Source of the DNA: Ramlibacter ginsenosidimutans
GTDB taxonomy: Bacteria > Pseudomonadota > Gammaproteobacteria > Burkholderiales > Burkholderiaceae_C
Length of the DNA: 64,000 nt
Direction of reading: 5' to 3'
Assembly (NCBI RefSeq): GCF_016654015.1
Contig: NZ_JAEPWM010000003.1
Location: 1 to 64,000, forward strand
This document shows positions 61,308 to 64,000 of the stretch, one piece after another. Position 1 is the first letter of the stretch; each line of letters starts with the position of its first letter. The notes beneath the pieces are model-generated. The model made no database searches. It worked only from the letters and a program-made list of their open reading frames with translations, and was not told where the DNA came from. Position numbers and translations under genes: made by a program.

Positions 61308-62942
61308 ATGAACCGGATCGCGCTCCTGCGCCGCGCCGCGCTGGCGCTGTGCCTCGCGTTCGCCTGCATTGCGGCCCTGGCCGCGGCGCCGCGCCCGCGC
61401 CTGGTCGTGCTGTTCGTGGTGGATGGCTTGCCGCAGTGGCAGGTGCAGGCTTATCGCGACCAGCTGGCGCCCGACGGGCTGGCGCGCTTCCTCGACCACG
61501 GGGCGTCATTCGAGCAGGCGTACTTCGACGATGCGTACACGGTGACTGGCGCCGGCCACGCGACCTTACTCACCGGCGCCTATGCCCACCGCACCGGCGT
61601 CATCGGCAACGAATGGCTGGACCGCCGCACCGGCCAGGCGGTGTACTGCACCGGCGACGCGTCCGAGCAGTACATCGGCCATGCGACGCAGGCCCTGGAC
61701 GGCACCAGCCCGCGCAACCTGAAGGTGGAGTCGCTGGGCGACGTCCTGCGGCGCAGCGACCCGCGCGCGCACGTGATCGCGGTTTCGGGCAAGGATCGCG
61801 GCGCCATCCTGCCCGCGGGCCGCAGCGGGACGGCCTACATGTACATGGCGGACGATGGCAGCTTCGCCTCGACCACCTATTACATGCGTGCGCATCCCGC
61901 GTGGGTGGAGGCCTTCAACCGCGCGCGTCGGGCCGATCGCTATTTCCACACGCAGTGGCAGCCGCTCCTGCCAGCCGCCGCGTACAGCCGCTCGCTGCCC
62001 GACGACCAGCCCTGGTTCGGTCCGCGTGGCGGCCACCTCCCCATGGCGCTGGGCAACGCGGCGGACGAGAAGCCGGGTGCGGCCTTCTACGGCTCGCTGC
62101 TGGCCAGCCCGTTCGCCGATGCGTTGACGCTGGACTTCGCCCGTGCCGCCGTCGCGGGCGAACACCTCGGCGCCGACGCCGTGCCCGACCTGCTGGCGAT
62201 CAGCCTCTCGGGTCACGACTACGTCAACCACACCTGGAGCGCCGAGTCGCGCCTGTCGCAGGACCACCTGCTGCAACTCGATCGGCTGCTGCAGTCCTTC
62301 TTCCACGACCTCGACCGCAGCGTCGGTCGCGATCGCTACCTGGCGGTGCTCACGGCCGACCACGGATTCATGCCCAACCCCGAGGCCTTGCAGGCCCGGG
62401 GCATCGCGGCGGGACGGATTTCGGGACACCAGTTGCGCGCCGCGGTGAACGAGGCGCTCGAGCAGGAGTTCCATGCCCCCCGGCTGGTGTCCGGCCTGTC
62501 CGCTTCGGCGCTCGTGCTGAACCGGGCGGAAATCGCAGCCCGCGGCCTGGCCTTCGACCGCGTGGCGGTGGCGGCACGGGCTGCTCTGCTCGCGCAACCG
62601 CACCTGCTGGCCGCCTACACCCGCGCCGAGTTGCTGGCCGGCAGCCGTGCCGGTGCGCCGTTCTTCGCGGCGATGCGCAACAGCTGGCATCCCGAGGTCT
62701 CGGGCGACGTCCAGTTCGTCACCGAACCGTACTGGATGTTCGGCGCGGCCGTGGCCACGCACGGTTCCCCGCACGAGTACGACACGCACGTGCCGCTGCT
62801 CTGGTGGGGACCGGCGTGGGTGCGGCCGGGCGTGCGCCCCGAGCGCGTGGCCATCACCGACCTGGCGCCGACGCTGGCCAGGCTGCTGCGCATTGCGCCG
62901 CCTGCGGCCAGCGAAGGGCGCCCGCTGGAGCTGGCGCCCTGA
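61308..62942 (+). CDS. PafA-like alkaline phosphatase/phosphodiesterase superfamily protein
   Basis: 544 residues, exported (signal LCLAFACIAALAAAP). Metal ligands: Asp in LFVVDGLPQW, nucleophile Thr80 in YTVTGAGHATLLTG, Asp/His in ISLSGHDYVNHTW and TADHGFMPNPE, His in the C-terminal STHVPLLW-like segment EYDTHVPLLW. This matches calcium/zinc PafA-type phosphomonoesterases rather than PhoA. It would release phosphate from extracellular esters. Single gene. Confidence 0.9.
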   Translation: MNRIALLRRAALALCLAFACIAALAAAPRPRLVVLFVVDGLPQWQVQAYRDQLAPDGLARFLDHGASFEQAYFDDAYTVTGAGHATLLTGAYAHRTGVIGNEWLDRRTGQAVYCTGDASEQYIGHATQALDGTSPRNLKVESLGDVLRRSDPRAHVIAVSGKDRGAILPAGRSGTAYMYMADDGSFASTTYYMRAHPAWVEAFNRARRADRYFHTQWQPLLPAAAYSRSLPDDQPWFGPRGGHLPMALGNAADEKPGAAFYGSLLASPFADALTLDFARAAVAGEHLGADAVPDLLAISLSGHDYVNHTWSAESRLSQDHLLQLDRLLQSFFHDLDRSVGRDRYLAVLTADHGFMPNPEALQARGIAAGRISGHQLRAAVNEALEQEFHAPRLVSGLSASALVLNRAEIAARGLAFDRVAVAARAALLAQPHLLAAYTRAELLAGSRAGAPFFAAMRNSWHPEVSGDVQFVTEPYWMFGAAVATHGSPHEYDTHVPLLWWGPAWVRPGVRPERVAITDLAPTLARLLRIAPPAASEGRPLELAP

Positions 62943-63154
62943 CGGATGTCGCAGAATGCGTGAACTTCACACAAGCGCAACATGCGGCTTACGGCGCGGT
63001 AACGCGCCAGGAGCACGCTCGTGGCGACGCCAAGTGCACAGCAGAACCCGGCCTACATGGCTTTGCGCCGCGAGCCGTCCTGAGGAGGAGGCGCGCAGGG
63101 GCACGCTCTGCTGCTGCTGAACTTGCCCGCTTACGACGGAACCCAAGGATCCCG

Positions 63155-64000
63155 ATGCCCATTCCCCCGCCGCAGTCACCGGCCGATGAGTCCCGACCTG
63201 CAGATGCCGCCCCGGCGCCGCGCAAGCGGTTGAGCCGGCGCGCGTCGCTGATCGGCACCGTCATCGCGCTGCTGGTGGCGGCCGGGCTCGCCTGGCTGGC
63301 GTGGGACCTGACCCGCCCCGCGACGATGGCGAGCGCGGGGCGCGCAGGCGGAGCCGGCGGCCGTGGCGGTGCCGGCGGTCCCGGCGGCCCGGGCGGCGGC
63401 CGCGGTGCAACCACCGTCGGCGTCGCGGTGGCGCAGGCGATGGACATCCCGGTCAACCTCGACGCACTCGGCACGGTGACGCCGCAGGCCACCGTGCGCG
63501 TGCGCCCCCAGGTCAGCGGCGTGCTCACCCAGGTGTTGTTCAAGGAAGGCCAGTCCGTGAAGGCCGGGCAACTGCTCGCGACGATCGATCCACGTCCGTT
63601 CGAGAATGCCTTGCAGCAGGCGACCGGCCAGCGCATGAAGGACGAGGCGCAGCTCGCGGCGGCGCGCGTCACGCTCGCGCGCTACGAGACGCTGCTCAAG
63701 CAGGACTCGATCGCACGCCAGGACGTCGACACGCAGGCCGCGACCGTCCACCAGCTCGAAGCCACCATCGTTTCCGACAAGGCCGCCGAGGGAACGGCGC
63801 GCCTGAACCTCTCCTGGACGCGCATCACCTCGCCCATCGACGGGCGCGTGGGCCTGCGCACCGTGGACCTGGGCAACCAGGTGAGCACCAGCGATGCGAA
63901 CGGCATCGCGGTCATCACCAAGATGACGCCGATCGACGTGCAGTTCGCCATCCCGCAGGACAACGCGGCCTGGCTGCAGCACAACGGCGGCGGCTTCATG
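63155..64000 (+). CDS. RND efflux periplasmic adaptor (MdtA-like), partial at window end
   Basis: 282 codons are present with no stop before the window ends. MPIPPPQSPADESRP start, one membrane helix (LIGTVIALLVAAGLAWLAW), a Gly/Arg-rich linker, then the membrane-fusion fold: VRPQVSGVLTQVLFKEGQSV (lipoyl), a coiled-coil hairpin (ARVTLARYETLLKQDSIAR), and LSWTRITSPIDGRVGLRTVD (returning lipoyl half). It should be followed by RND pump genes outside the window. Confidence 0.93.
   Translation, partial: MPIPPPQSPADESRPADAAPAPRKRLSRRASLIGTVIALLVAAGLAWLAWDLTRPATMASAGRAGGAGGRGGAGGPGGPGGGRGATTVGVAVAQAMDIPVNLDALGTVTPQATVRVRPQVSGVLTQVLFKEGQSVKAGQLLATIDPRPFENALQQATGQRMKDEAQLAAARVTLARYETLLKQDSIARQDVDTQAATVHQLEATIVSDKAAEGTARLNLSWTRITSPIDGRVGLRTVDLGNQVSTSDANGIAVITKMTPIDVQFAIPQDNAAWLQHNGGGFM

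Overview
The window reads as chromosomal DNA from a high-GC betaproteobacterium of the order Burkholderiales, most likely Comamonadaceae (Ramlibacter/Variovorax-like). This is inferred from the many Bug/TctC tripartite receptors, CaiB-type CoA transferases, the oxalate locus, the zapB-zapA-6S neighbourhood and an intergenic REP-like family (core GTAGGCTGG...AACCCCAGC) scattered through the window.

Layout. (1) 1-8365: tail of an IS110-type transposase, then hydroxy-acid catabolism: a Bug receptor, a D-2-hydroxyacid dehydrogenase, an RraA-type aldolase and an FMN hydroxyacid dehydrogenase, divergent from a LysR gene. Next are an ltnD-like dehydrogenase and the convergent otnC-otnK pair, a tetronate (threonate) pathway without otnI here. 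(2) 8385-15448: exported protein, hybrid histidine kinase, GNAT, a YdiJ-like FAD/Fe-S dehydrogenase and its GntR regulator. The regulator is divergent from (3) 15564-19812, an operon of class V aminotransferase, Bug receptor, CoA transferase and enoyl-CoA hydratase. A repeated TTTTGTATGCAAA operator lies between them. (4) 19967-27336: small zinc-ribbon protein, alpha/beta hydrolase, an ArsR-P450 pair split by an MFS gene and a 70-bp tandem array, TMEM175-like, MAPEG and hypothetical proteins.

(5) About 27603-32852 is the most unusual segment: a gene-cassette array of an integron without an integrase (CALIN). Seven closely related attC sites alternate with leftward genes of unknown function. 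A lone GTTAGAC core lies at the right end, with three CTTAT/ATAAG stem-loops beyond it and no intI. A degenerate attC may close the left end.

(6) 33237-45489: a complete oxalate module. Leftward genes encode oxalyl-CoA decarboxylase, formyl-CoA transferase, an acyl-CoA ligase-like protein, an FdsG-FdsB fusion and FdsA, so oxalate would go to formyl-CoA, formate and CO2. A divergent Crp/Fnr regulator and an OxlT-type antiporter complete it. Near-identical TTGAC-N4-GTCAa/t palindromes precede both the operon and the antiporter and match the regulator's FNR-like recognition helix.

(7) 45687-52818: a 40-aa protein with its own terminator, a PLD-type lipoprotein, LysR, a formyl-THF hydrolase-like protein whose apparent start codon is ATC, a TauE exporter, 6S RNA, a foldback element, and zapA/zapB-like genes. 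(8) 52866-60006: cobalamin riboswitch, BtuB-like receptor, two BtuF-like proteins, BtuC, BtuD and cobyric acid synthase, all closely spaced and rightward. (9) 60142-64000: universal stress protein, methyltransferase, PafA-like phosphatase and the start of an RND efflux adaptor that runs off the window.
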